From the NCBI RefSeq assembly GCF_003148805.1, contig NZ_QGGX01000002.1:124001-188000 (forward strand): a DNA stretch of 64,000 bases. Reading direction: 5' to 3'. Source of the DNA: Aminobacter sp. AP02. GTDB taxonomy: Bacteria; Pseudomonadota; Alphaproteobacteria; Rhizobiales; Rhizobiaceae. The notes beneath the pieces are model-generated. The model had not been told where the DNA came from. It saw nothing but the letters and a program-made list of their open reading frames with translations, and did not search any database. The translations under genes were made by a program, and so were the position numbers. Position 1 is the stretch's first letter. Each line of letters opens with the position of its first letter. Below, piece by piece: positions 17,266 through 30,372 of the stretch.

Positions 17266-17429
17266 GCTTGCTTTCCCCGGTCGGAACGGCGGCGATGGCC
17301 TGCCGCCTCGAGTTCGGCCAGTTCTCGCTTGCGGGCACGCTGGTCAGCGAGGATCCACAGGATCAGCCCGGCGATGGCCAATGCCGAAACACCGTAGGCG
17401 GCAGTGACATAAAGGGCGTGCGCGCTCAT
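17262..17429 (-). CDS. ccmD: Heme exporter protein CcmD
   Basis: A 55-residue protein with a single membrane helix (TAAYGVSALAIAGLILWIL) and a basic cytoplasmic tail (DQRARKRELAELEAAGHRRR), the standard architecture of CcmD. It helps release holo-CcmE from the CcmABC complex. The ATG at 17429 follows AGGAT; a longer in-frame start at 17483 adds residues unlike any CcmD. It ends overlapping ccmG. The usual upstream neighbour, ccmC, is absent: only 121 bases separate it from ccmB. Confidence 0.88.
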   Translation of the reverse strand: MSAHALYVTAAYGVSALAIAGLILWILADQRARKRELAELEAAGHRRRSDRGKQA

Positions 17430-17550
17430 CGAGCATCCTGGCAATATTCGTTCATGTCGCTGTATCCGAGCATGGTCCTTCACTTAGCCGTGGGTGTGAC
17501 GCTAGGCAATCGGACGCCGCGCCGCACCGTGAAAGTTGAAGCGATCGTGA
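17430..17550 (-). other. ccmB-ccmD junction lacking ccmC
   Basis: In the usual System I order ccmC (about 250 residues) lies between ccmB and ccmD. Here the gap is 121 bases and no frame in it resembles CcmC (no WGxxWxWD-like tryptophan motif, no membrane segments). The gene has either been deleted or moved elsewhere in the genome. Confidence 0.7.
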
Positions 17551-18216
17551 TCAGTCGGTGCCCGAGCGCAAGGCGACCGCAGCGGCCAGCGGCCCGATGA
17601 CGGCCAAAAACATGGTCAGGGCACACAGGATCATGAAAGGCGGGGTGAACGGGTCGGGATCGTTGACCGCACCGTAGGCGGCGGTGACGCCGAAGATCAG
17701 CACCGGGATGACCAGCGGCAGCACCAGCACCGAGATCAGCAAGCCGCCGCGCGGCAGGGCGACTGTGACAGCCGCACCGGCGGCGCCGATGAAGACGATG
17801 GCCGGTGTGCCGACGAGCAGCGTCAGCGCGGCAGCCCCGATGCCGAGCGGCGACATGTTCATGAACAGTCCGAGCAGTGGGGCCGCGATGACCAGCGGCA
17901 GCACGCTTGCCGTCCAGTGTGCCAGGCATTTGACGAACACCGTCAGCGCCAGCATGTGCCGGTCGGCGTTGAGTACCAGGAGATCGAGCGAGCCGTCCTC
18001 GCGGTCGGCCTGAAACAGCCTGTCGAGGCCGAGCAGGCTGGCGAGCAGGGCGCCGATCCACAGAATCGCCGGGCCGATGCGGGCGAGCAGGTTGAGATCG
18101 GGGCCGACGCCGAAAGGAATGGTGACGATGACCGCCAGGAAAAACAGCACGCCGGTCAGCGCTCCGCCGCCGGAGCGGATGCCCATGCGCAGGTCGCGAA
18201 GGTAGAGGGCTAGCAT
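17551..18216 (-). CDS. ccmB: Heme exporter membrane subunit CcmB
   Basis: A 221-residue inner-membrane protein with six hydrophobic segments. It has the CcmB marks RDLRMGIRSGGGALTGVLFF at the N-terminus and the cytoplasmic FQADREDGSLDLLVL loop that contacts CcmA. With CcmA and CcmC it forms the ABC-type complex that releases heme-loaded CcmE. Its ATG (18216) overlaps the last base of the ccmA stop (TGATG). The protein is full length and ends normally at LRSGTD, so the missing ccmC downstream did not truncate it. Confidence 0.95.
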   Translation of the reverse strand: MLALYLRDLRMGIRSGGGALTGVLFFLAVIVTIPFGVGPDLNLLARIGPAILWIGALLASLLGLDRLFQADREDGSLDLLVLNADRHMLALTVFVKCLAHWTASVLPLVIAAPLLGLFMNMSPLGIGAAALTLLVGTPAIVFIGAAGAAVTVALPRGGLLISVLVLPLVIPVLIFGVTAAYGAVNDPDPFTPPFMILCALTMFLAVIGPLAAAVALRSGTD

Positions 18217-18824
18217 CAGTGCCCACCTCGCATGGCCAAATCCTTTGCGCCCACCAGCCCTAGCGGCAGATGCGTCGCGGCAATGATGATGCCGCCTGCC
18301 AGGCAGTGCGCCTTCATCAGCTCGGCGAACCGCGTTTCCGAAGCCTTGTCGAGGCCCGCGGTGGGTTCGTCGAGCAACCAGACCGGACGGTGGCTGATCA
18401 ATAGCTTGGCGATCGCGGCACGGCGCTTCTGGCCGGTCGAAAGGTAGCCGAAGGGCAGGTGGCCAAGCCCGCCTAGCCCGACCTCTTCGAGAGCATCCGA
18501 TGTGCCGAGCGCTCCGTCACCGCAAAAGTCGCGCCAGAAGGCGAGGTTTTCGTTGACGGTAAGGGCAGCTTTCATCGCGTTCTGATGGCCGAGATAGTGG
18601 CAGGCAGCGGCCACGGTCGAAAACTCCTCACCGCCGCCTTCGACAGCGATTCGTCCAACCGTATGCGGCAAAAGGCCGGCAATCACGCGCAGAAGCGTCG
18701 ACTTGCCCGAGCCGTTCGGACCGGTGACGACAAGGGCGGCACCATCCTCGAGCGTAAAGCCGATGCCGGCAAAAACCGCCTCGCCGGCGCGTTCCCCGCT
18801 TAGATTTTCGGCGATCAGCCGCAT
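18216..18824 (-). CDS. ccmA: Heme exporter ATP-binding protein CcmA
   Basis: A 202-residue ABC ATPase. Walker A is GPNGSGKST at 35-43, the signature is LSTGQKRRAAIAKL in place of LSGGQ (the usual CcmA variant), Walker B is PVWLLDEP, and the switch His is in AATHLPLG. It powers the CcmAB(C) complex of cytochrome c maturation. It is the first gene of the minus-strand ccm unit and is divergent from acnA. The 284-base space between them holds a putative Irr (ICE) element, which fits the iron/heme control known for ccm genes in rhizobia. Confidence 0.95.
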   Translation of the reverse strand: MRLIAENLSGERAGEAVFAGIGFTLEDGAALVVTGPNGSGKSTLLRVIAGLLPHTVGRIAVEGGGEEFSTVAAACHYLGHQNAMKAALTVNENLAFWRDFCGDGALGTSDALEEVGLGGLGHLPFGYLSTGQKRRAAIAKLLISHRPVWLLDEPTAGLDKASETRFAELMKAHCLAGGIIIAATHLPLGLVGAKDLAMRGGH

Positions 18825-18890
18825 CTGTTCCCCATCGCCGAAAGTCTTGTCGCCGCCACTTTGCGTTGCGGCAAAATAGGCGAATCTCGG

Positions 18891-18907
18891 TCTAGAACTA
18901 TTCCAAT
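18891..18907. promoter_or_regulatory. Putative Irr box (ICE motif)
   Basis: TCTAGAACTATTCCAAT is close to the inverted repeat TTTAGAA-N3-TTCTAAA described for Irr in Rhizobiales: 11 of 14 defined positions agree. It overlaps the -35 element of the proposed acnA promoter and lies between acnA and ccmA, both reported members of Irr regulons in related species. Confidence 0.5.
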
Positions 18908-18920
18908 AAATTCTCTATAT
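18892..18920 (+). promoter_or_regulatory. Putative acnA promoter
   Basis: CTAGAA (18892-18897), 17 bases, then CTATAT (18915-18920). The -10 is identical to the rhizobial consensus CTATAT; the -35 matches CTTGAC at four of six positions. The Irr-type box covers the -35, so binding there would block transcription. Confidence 0.45.
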
Positions 18921-19108
18921 GCCACTCGACCATGCCAGCGGTCGGCATGGAAACAGAATTTGCGCCGAACCAGCGCACGCGCCGCCTTGAACGGCTCGGG
19001 TTGCTTGGGACCGGACAGCGGAAATGGCCGTACCCGCACCTTTGCGCGTGATTGCATGCCATCGGAGTCCGTTCCCGTGTAGGCTGAACAGACAAGGATG
19101 GATCGCAC

Positions 19109-21799
<2,691 letters not shown>

Positions 21800-21823
21800 G
21801 CAGCCCGAGACTCACGTGAAACA

Positions 21824-21855
21824 AACCGCCGGGGCGCAACTCCGGCGGTTTTTTT
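21824..21855 (+). terminator. acnA terminator
   Basis: Stem AACCGCCGG (21824-21832) with CCGGCGGTT (21842-21850), nine-base loop and seven T, 24 bases after the acnA stop. Confidence 0.9.
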
Positions 21856-22008
21856 GTTTCCCTCGCCCGTTTACGGGGAGAGGGTGACCGAACGAAGCAA
21901 CGCGTAGAGGCAGTCCATCCCGGCCTTGCCGGCCTCCGCCTTGCTCCGGTTTCCGGGATGAAGGTCAACGTTTGCGCCGACTTCCTTCACGATCGAGACC
22001 GTCCTCCC

Positions 22009-22148
22009 ATCCTTCGACAGGCTCAGGATGAGGGAAGAGCAAGAGGCAAGCTTGTTCATCGCCACACCCCGTTTCCGGTCTGGCCATTGTCATCCTTCGG
22101 CGAGCTCATCCTTCGACAAGCTCATCCTTCGACAAGCTCAGGATGAGG
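22009..22148. repeat. REP-like repeats, CATCCTTCGACAAGCT family
   Basis: One copy of ATCCTTCGACAGGCTCAGGATGAGG at 22009-22033, then three head-to-tail 16-base units at 22091-22106, 22107-22122 and 22123-22138; the last continues into CAGGATGAGG (to 22148). The full unit is an imperfect palindrome (CATCCT...AGGATG). The same family recurs at 61005-61119. No gene lies within the repeats. Confidence 0.8.
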
Positions 22149-22150
22149 GA

Positions 22151-22653
22151 CTCGGGAAGCGGGGCGCGAGGCCGTGCCTTCCGATAGTTTGTATGTGGCG
22201 CGAACCTTCGCGCCCCGCCCGGTGTTCTTGCCCCGCTCAGTCGCCTCAGTGCTTGTCGCACCGCCAGCCGCCGCAAGGCCCGGGCTTGGGGGCTCATCAC
22301 CCAGTGGGAGAACCGACCTCCCACCAGCCCGGCACCGACGCTTCCCTCCGACACCCGGTGCGCACCGGAGTCCCGTAGAAGATCGCGAGATGATGATACG
22401 GCGGGTTTCGAGGGCGTGGAAAAACCGGTGCCGTCTATCCACGGTGTCTGCTGACAAAGGGTGACAATTTGCCAGTCGGATCATGGCGTTGAAGTGCCTG
22501 GGGCATCTCCGGGCGTGCCTTAAATCGCACGCTGCGACGCCCAAACTGTTGCAGCGCGGCTACACGGGGCGCCTAAAAGCCACCGCTGACAGGACGGATC
22601 GGGTGTCCAGCGCCGCCGGGTATGCTATGTATTAGGCGGGGCTAAAGTGGAGT
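22151..22653. other. 500-base stretch without a credible gene, upstream of omp
   Basis: Frames exist on both strands here, but they are Pro/Arg-rich, overlap each other, have no convincing ribosome binding site and resemble no family I know. The final part must hold the promoter of the outer-membrane protein gene; a CTATGT -10-like string is at 22625-22630, but I see no good -35. Confidence 0.4.
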
Positions 22654-23367
22654 ATGATCGTGAAGCAACTGTTCCTTACTTCCGCAATCTTGCTCGGTCT
22701 TGCCGGCGTAGCCTCGGCGGCTGACATAGCTGCGGTCGAGCCGGTACCTGCCCCCATCGAGGTGGCACCACCCATCTTCAGCTGGACTGGCGGCTATTTC
22801 GGCGTGCAGACCGGTTATCTCTGGGGTGACGGGTCCTTCGAAGTTCAGGGTCTGCCAGGCCTCTCCGCCGACGGTAGCCTTGATGGCTGGCTTGGCGGCA
22901 TCTATGCCGGCTACAACTATCAATTCACCAACAATGTCGTGCTCGGCGTGGACGGCGATATCGCCTGGACGAATTCCGACGGTTTTGGCGAAGCGGCGCT
23001 GAACGGCGTTACCGGGCCGCTTGATGCCGGCGTTCTCTACGAGCTCAACTGGACCGGCGCGCTGCGCGCGAAGGCGGGTTATGCGATGGACCGCTTCCTG
23101 CCATACATCGCGGGCGGCCTGGCCTTTGGCGGTGTCGATGCGACAAGGTTCAATGCTGGCGGCGCGGTCGCGGCCTCCGCTGACGATACGATGGTCGGCT
23201 GGACGATCGGAGCGGGCCTCGAATATGCATTCACCGAGAGCCTGATCGGCCGGTTCGAGTATCGCTACACCGATTTCGGCAATTTCGACATGTCCGAAGG
23301 GATTGCTGCTGGCGAGGTCGGCCTGACGACCAACGATGTGCGGTTTGGCCTAGCCTACAAATTCTGA
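22654..23367 (+). CDS. Outer-membrane beta-barrel protein (Omp25/Omp31-like)
   Basis: A 237-residue protein with a signal peptide (1-22, ending VASA) and a short Pro/Val-rich linker. A series of amphipathic strands follows, with SWTGGYFGVQTGYLWGD, GIYAGYNYQF, RAKAGYAMDRFLPYIAGG, FEYRYTDFGNFD and a C-terminal VRFGLAYKF ending in Phe as needed for barrel assembly. It matches the eight-stranded Omp25/Omp31 family of Rhizobiales. These are abundant surface proteins that stabilise the envelope. The ATG at 22654 has GTGGAG upstream. It is a single-gene unit converging on the GNAT pseudogene, with a shared terminator. Confidence 0.9.
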   Translation: MIVKQLFLTSAILLGLAGVASAADIAAVEPVPAPIEVAPPIFSWTGGYFGVQTGYLWGDGSFEVQGLPGLSADGSLDGWLGGIYAGYNYQFTNNVVLGVDGDIAWTNSDGFGEAALNGVTGPLDAGVLYELNWTGALRAKAGYAMDRFLPYIAGGLAFGGVDATRFNAGGAVAASADDTMVGWTIGAGLEYAFTESLIGRFEYRYTDFGNFDMSEGIAAGEVGLTTNDVRFGLAYKF

Positions 23368-23385
23368 TTGGCGCGCTTCCACAAG

Positions 23386-23418
23386 ACAAAAACCCCGGCC
23401 TCGCGCCGGGGTTTTTGT
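23386..23418. terminator. Bidirectional terminator between omp and GNAT pseudogene
   Basis: ACAAAAACCCCGGC (23386-23399) pairs with GCCGGGGTTTTTGT (23405-23418) around a five-base loop; the stem gives a T-run on both strands. Confidence 0.88.
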
Positions 23419-23471
23419 ATCCCGGCCGGGTTCCTCGGGGGCAGGCGCAGAGACATTCCACGCCTAGCCGG

Positions 23472-23914
23472 TCAGCCGTCTCTGTTGAGATCGTAGACAT
23501 ACATGACGAAGGTTTCCGCCGCCCCTGCTGCCGCCTTGCGTGAAGCGTAAAGCGCCCGGGCGGGGACATTGTCCAGTTCGGTGCCAAGCCAGGCCTCCTC
23601 GCAACCCGCTTCGCGCCCGGCAGCAACAGCGCATCCATGATCCGGGTAGCGATGCCGCGCCGCTGCCACGCCGGAGAGACGCCGATCTCATCGACATAAA
23701 GCTCGGACGCCTTGTCGGGATGACGGTGAACCATGGCCGCGGCCTGTGCCACACCCTGGCCATGATCGAGGGCCACGAAAAGAAGATGGCCTGGGGAAGC
23801 AAGGCATGCAGCGAGCCTGACAGGATCGACGGCTTCATCGAAGACGTCATCGGCGACGTTGTCGAGCAGGTGCTCGTCGCCAGGAGACAGCCTGCGGATT
23901 TCAATCGATGGCAT
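23472..23914 (-). pseudogene. GNAT N-acetyltransferase (AAC(3)-I-like), broken by an apparent 1-base deletion
   Basis: From ATG 23914 the frame gives a GNAT start (MPSIEIRRLSPGDEHLLDNV), strand DEIGVSPAWQRRGIAT with the acetyl-CoA loop Q-R-R-G-I-A-T, and IMDALLL. It then leaves the family. The rest (AAGREAGCEEAWLGTELDNV, then FVMYVYDLNRDG) is in another frame and stops at 23472. The shift falls at about 23620-23630, and the span is one base short of 148 codons. The family includes aminoglycoside 3-N-acetyltransferases, but substrate cannot be assigned. As read, no full enzyme is made; a sequencing error is possible. Confidence 0.8.
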
Positions 23915-23955
23915 CGTGCTTCTTCACCATTTCTTCGTAAAGGCGTCACCAAACT

Positions 23956-23971
23956 TTGACGTTTACGTAAA
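23956..23971. promoter_or_regulatory. LiuR-type (MerR family) operator upstream of mdh
   Basis: TTGACGTTTACGTAAA has the two ACGT half-sites of the LiuR consensus TTnACGTnnACGTnAA and matches every defined position. It lies about 170 bases before the mdh start. LiuR controls branched-chain amino acid catabolism in Proteobacteria and reaches central carbon genes in some; which regulator binds here is inference. Confidence 0.45.
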
Positions 23972-24014
23972 TCCCGTTGTTTCTAACCGATTGAAAAAGT
24001 TGAGGTCGAAATAA

Positions 24015-25112
<1,098 letters not shown>

Positions 25113-25123
25113 GGATCACGCGC

Positions 25124-26320
<1,197 letters not shown>

Positions 26321-26324
26321 GCCA

Positions 26325-27221
26325 ATGTCCATTCTCATCGACAAGAACACCAAGATCCTGGTGCAGGGCCTGACCGGCAACACCGGTTCGTTCCACACCG
26401 AGCAGGCGCTGGCCTATCACGGCACCAAGATGGTCGGCGGCATCCACCCCAAGAAGGGCGGCGAGAAGTGGGACGGCTCCGTGCCGCTGCCGATCTTCTC
26501 GACGGTTGCCGAAGGCAAGGAAAAGACCGGCGCGAATGCTTCCGTCGTCTACGTGCCGCCGGCAGGGGCCGCCGCTGCGATCATCGAGGCGATCGACGCC
26601 GAGATCCCGCTGATCGTGTGCATCACCGAAGGCATCCCGGTCATGGACATGATCAAGGTCAAGGCGCGTCTCGACCGCTCGACCTCGCGCCTGATCGGCC
26701 CGAACTGCCCGGGCATCGTCACGCCCGACCAGTGCAAGATCGGCATCATGCCGGGCAACATCTTCCGCAAGGGTTCGGTGGGCGTTGTTTCGCGCTCCGG
26801 CACGCTTACCTATGAGGCGGTGTTCCAGACGACGAACGCCGGTCTCGGCCAGTCGACGGCTGTCGGCATCGGCGGCGACCCGGTCAAGGGCACGGAATTC
26901 ATCGACATGCTCGAGATGTTCCTGGCCGACGACGAAACCAAGTCGATCATCATGATCGGCGAAATCGGCGGTTCGGCCGAAGAGGACGCAGCGCAGTTCC
27001 TCATCGACGAAGCCAAGCGCGGCCGCAAGAAGCCGATGGCCGGCTTCATCGCCGGACGCACCGCACCGGAAGGCCGCACCATGGGCCATGCGGGTGCTGT
27101 GATTTCCGGCGGCAAGGGCGGCGCGGAAGACAAGATCGCGGCCATGGAGGCAGCGGGCATCCGCGTGTCGCCATCGCCTGCACGTCTCGGCACTACGCTG
27201 GTCGAGGCGATCAAGGGCTAA
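26325..27221 (+). CDS. sucD: Succinyl-CoA synthetase alpha subunit
   Basis: A 298-residue subunit that carries the phosphohistidine: His255 in TMGHAGAVI. The CoA-binding Rossmann part shows [16 protein letters not shown] (14-29), and [16 protein letters not shown] and [12 protein letters not shown] are intact. It forms the heterotetramer with SucC. It is followed by 138 bases before sucA that hold an inverted repeat (27242-27322), so sucA may be transcribed or processed separately from mdh-sucCD. Confidence 0.98.
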   Translation: MSILIDKNTKILVQGLTGNTGSFHTEQALAYHGTKMVGGIHPKKGGEKWDGSVPLPIFSTVAEGKEKTGANASVVYVPPAGAAAAIIEAIDAEIPLIVCITEGIPVMDMIKVKARLDRSTSRLIGPNCPGIVTPDQCKIGIMPGNIFRKGSVGVVSRSGTLTYEAVFQTTNAGLGQSTAVGIGGDPVKGTEFIDMLEMFLADDETKSIIMIGEIGGSAEEDAAQFLIDEAKRGRKKPMAGFIAGRTAPEGRTMGHAGAVISGGKGGAEDKIAAMEAAGIRVSPSPARLGTTLVEAIKG

Positions 27222-27241
27222 GTGAATAGCCAATAGAGAGT

Positions 27242-27322
27242 AGCGAATAGTGAGTAGAGAAGAGCGATGAGCGACCACGCACAAGCGAAGTCCTACTCGC
27301 TATTCGCTACTCACTATTCGCT
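27242..27322. repeat. 16-bp perfect inverted repeat made of GAATAG-type units, sucD-sucA gap
   Basis: AGCGAATAGTGAGTAG (27242-27257) is the exact reverse complement of CTACTCACTATTCGCT (27307-27322). Further copies of the same hexamer-like unit (gaatagc, tagagagtag, ctactcgctattcgct) extend both arms imperfectly, so the transcript could form a long hairpin with a loop of about 35 bases. There is no T-run, so it is not a classical terminator. It is the only repeat in the mdh-sucB block. Confidence 0.8.
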
Positions 27323-27359
27323 CTGAAAAGGAGAGGAGCCAGAGGCTCCGAGCGATAAG

Positions 27360-30350
27360 ATGGCACGATCAGATCAGGCCAACGACCAATTTTCCCTCAC
27401 TTCGTTCCTCTATGGCGGCAATGCCGACTATATCGAGGCGCTGCACGCCGCCTATCTCGACGACCCTGAATCGGTCGATTCCGAATGGCGAGACTTTTTC
27501 GGCGCGTTGAAGGACGACGCCGGCGACATCCGCAAGAACGCCAAGGGCGCTTCGTGGTCGACGCCGAGCTGGCCGCTGCAGGCCAATGGCGAACTGGTTT
27601 CCGCACTCGACGGCAACTGGGGCATGGTCGAGAAGCTGATCGAAAAGAAGGTCAAGGACAAGGCCGTCGCCGCGACCGGCACCGCGCCGTCCAAGGCCGA
27701 CGTGCTGCAGGCGACGCGCGATTCCGTGCGCGCCATCATGATGATCCGCGCCTACCGCATGCGCGGCCACCTGCATGCCAATCTCGACCCTCTCGGCATC
27801 GCCAAGCCGCTGGAAGACTATAACGAGCTGTCGCCGGAGGCTTATGGCTTCACCGACGCCGACTACGACCGGCCGATCTTCATCGACCACGTGCTGGGGC
27901 TCGAATACGCGACCATCCGCGAGATGCTCGAGATCCTGAAGCGCACCTATTGCTCGACGCTTGGCGTCGAGTTCATGCACATCTCCGATCCCGAGGAGAA
28001 GGCGTGGATCCAGGCCCGCATCGAGGGGCCGGACAAGGCGATCGAGTTCACGCCCGAGGGCAAGAAGGCGATCCTGTCGAAGCTGATCGAGGCAGAGGGC
28101 TTCGAGCAGTTCATCGACGTCAAGTACAAGGGCACCAAGCGCTTCGGCCTCGACGGTGGCGAGTCGCTGATCCCGGCACTCGAGCAGATCGTCAAGCGCG
28201 GCGGTTCGCTCGGCCTCAAGGAGGTCGTGCTCGGCATGGCCCACCGCGGCCGTCTCAACGTGCTTACCAACGTCATGGCCAAGCCGCACCGCGCCGTGTT
28301 CCATGAGTTCAAGGGCGGCTCCTACGCGCCTGACGACGTCGAGGGCTCGGGCGACGTGAAGTACCATCTCGGTGCCTCGTCCGACCGCGAGTTCGACGGC
28401 AACAAGGTCCACCTGTCCTTGACCGCCAACCCCTCGCACCTCGAGATCGTCGATCCGGTGGTGATGGGCAAGGCACGCGCCAAGCAGGACCAGCTGTTCG
28501 GCCGCGCGCGCGGCGAGATCGTGCCGCAGGAAGAGCGCGCCAAGGTGATGCCGCTCTTGCTGCACGGCGATGCGGCATTCGCCGGCCAGGGCGTGATCGC
28601 GGAAATCCTCGGCCTGTCTGGCCTGCGCGGCCATCGCGTGGCCGGCACGCTGCACTTCATCATCAACAACCAGATCGGCTTCACGACGAACCCGCGCTTC
28701 TCGCGCTCGTCGCCCTATCCGTCCGACGTTGCCAAGATGATCGAAGCGCCGATCTTCCACGTCAACGGCGACGATCCGGAAGCGGTGGTGTTCGCGGCCA
28801 AGGTCGCGACCGAATTCCGCATGAAGTTCCACAAGCCGGTCGTCGTGGACATGTTCTGCTACCGCCGCTTCGGCCACAACGAAGGCGACGAGCCTGCGTT
28901 CACGCAGCCGATCATGTACCGCAACATCCGCACCCATAAGACCACGGTGCAGACCTATGCCGACAAGCTGATGGCCGAAGGCCTGATGAACCAGGCCGAG
29001 CTCGACAAGATGCGCGCCGACTGGCGCGGCCATCTCGAGGCTGAGTTCGAAGCCGGCCAGGCCTACAAGCCCAACAAGGCCGACTGGCTGGATGGCGCGT
29101 GGTCGGGCCTGCGCACGGCCGACAACCAGGACGAACAGCGCCGCGGCAAGACCGCGGTGCCGGTCAAGACGCTGAAGGAAATCGGCAAGAAGCTGACCGA
29201 GGTGCCGAAGGACTTCGAAGTCCACCGCACCATCGGCCGCTTCCTCGAAAACCGCCGCCAGGCGATCGAATCCGGCGAAGGCATCGACTGGGCAACGGCG
29301 GAATCGCTGGCGTTCGGCTCGATCCTGCTCGACGGCAATCCGATCCGCCTGTCGGGCCAGGATTCCGAGCGCGGCACGTTCTCGCAGCGCCACACCGTGC
29401 TTTACGACCAGCGCGACGAAAACCGCTACATCCCGCTCAACAACCTGTCGGCGGCACAGGCCGGCTACGAGGTCATCAACTCGATGCTCTCGGAAGAGGC
29501 CGTGCTCGGCTTCGAATATGGCTACAGCCTGGCCGAGCCCAAGGCGCTGACGCTCTGGGAAGCGCAGTTCGGCGACTTCGCCAACGGCGCGCAGGTGGTG
29601 TTCGACCAGTTCATCTCGTCTGGCGAGCGCAAGTGGCTGCGCATGTCGGGTCTCGTGTGCCTTCTGCCGCACGGCTATGAAGGCCAGGGTCCGGAGCATT
29701 CGTCGGCACGCCTCGAGCGCTTCCTGCAGCTTTGCGCCGAAGACAACATGCAGGTCGCCAACGTGACCACGCCGGCCAACTATTTCCATATCCTGCGCCG
29801 GCAGCTGAAGCGCGACTTCCGCAAGCCGCTGATCCTGATGACGCCGAAGTCGCTGCTGCGCCACAAGCGCGCCGTGTCTTCGCTGTCGGAGATTTCGGGC
29901 GAAAGCTCGTTCCACCGCCTTTTGTGGGACGACGCCCAGTATCTCGGCAATCAGCCGATCAAGCTGGTCAAGGATTCGAAGATCCGCCGCGTCGTGTTGT
30001 GCACCGGCAAGGTCTATTACGACCTCTACGAGGAGCGCGAGAAGCGCGGCATCGACGACATCTACCTGTTGCGCGTCGAGCAGCTCTATCCGTTCCCGGC
30101 CAAGGCGCTGATCACCGAACTCAGCCGTTTCCGCAATGCGGAGATGGTGTGGTGCCAGGAGGAGCCCAAGAACATGGGCGCGTGGTCGTTCATCGACCCG
30201 TATCTGGAATGGGTGCTCGCCCATATCGACGCCAAGCACCAGCGCGTGCGCTACACCGGCCGTCCGGCCGCCGCCTCTCCGGCGACGGGCCTGATGTCCA
30301 AGCACCTGGCGCAGCTCCAGGCATTCCTCGACGACGCCCTCGGCGAATAA
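27360..30350 (+). CDS. sucA: 2-oxoglutarate dehydrogenase E1 component
   Basis: A 996-residue thiamine-diphosphate enzyme that decarboxylates 2-oxoglutarate. It begins with the E2-binding helix segment ([20 protein letters not shown]) and carries [43 protein letters not shown] and [10 protein letters not shown] (thiamine-diphosphate/Mg region), and [20 protein letters not shown]. These stretches show a full-length, intact enzyme. The ATG at 27360 has an AG-rich leader upstream (GGAGAGGAG near 27331). Twenty-two bases separate it from sucB. Confidence 0.98.
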   Translation: MARSDQANDQFSLTSFLYGGNADYIEALHAAYLDDPESVDSEWRDFFGALKDDAGDIRKNAKGASWSTPSWPLQANGELVSALDGNWGMVEKLIEKKVKDKAVAATGTAPSKADVLQATRDSVRAIMMIRAYRMRGHLHANLDPLGIAKPLEDYNELSPEAYGFTDADYDRPIFIDHVLGLEYATIREMLEILKRTYCSTLGVEFMHISDPEEKAWIQARIEGPDKAIEFTPEGKKAILSKLIEAEGFEQFIDVKYKGTKRFGLDGGESLIPALEQIVKRGGSLGLKEVVLGMAHRGRLNVLTNVMAKPHRAVFHEFKGGSYAPDDVEGSGDVKYHLGASSDREFDGNKVHLSLTANPSHLEIVDPVVMGKARAKQDQLFGRARGEIVPQEERAKVMPLLLHGDAAFAGQGVIAEILGLSGLRGHRVAGTLHFIINNQIGFTTNPRFSRSSPYPSDVAKMIEAPIFHVNGDDPEAVVFAAKVATEFRMKFHKPVVVDMFCYRRFGHNEGDEPAFTQPIMYRNIRTHKTTVQTYADKLMAEGLMNQAELDKMRADWRGHLEAEFEAGQAYKPNKADWLDGAWSGLRTADNQDEQRRGKTAVPVKTLKEIGKKLTEVPKDFEVHRTIGRFLENRRQAIESGEGIDWATAESLAFGSILLDGNPIRLSGQDSERGTFSQRHTVLYDQRDENRYIPLNNLSAAQAGYEVINSMLSEEAVLGFEYGYSLAEPKALTLWEAQFGDFANGAQVVFDQFISSGERKWLRMSGLVCLLPHGYEGQGPEHSSARLERFLQLCAEDNMQVANVTTPANYFHILRRQLKRDFRKPLILMTPKSLLRHKRAVSSLSEISGESSFHRLLWDDAQYLGNQPIKLVKDSKIRRVVLCTGKVYYDLYEEREKRGIDDIYLLRVEQLYPFPAKALITELSRFRNAEMVWCQEEPKNMGAWSFIDPYLEWVLAHIDAKHQRVRYTGRPAAASPATGLMSKHLAQLQAFLDDALGE

Positions 30351-30372
30351 CAAAGAACGGACAGGCAAAAAA

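Noticed and set aside
22122-22544. Overlapping frames on both strands after the REP array
   Set aside because: Both are Pro/Arg/Gly-rich, contain repeat sequence, have no ribosome binding site and match no family known to me.
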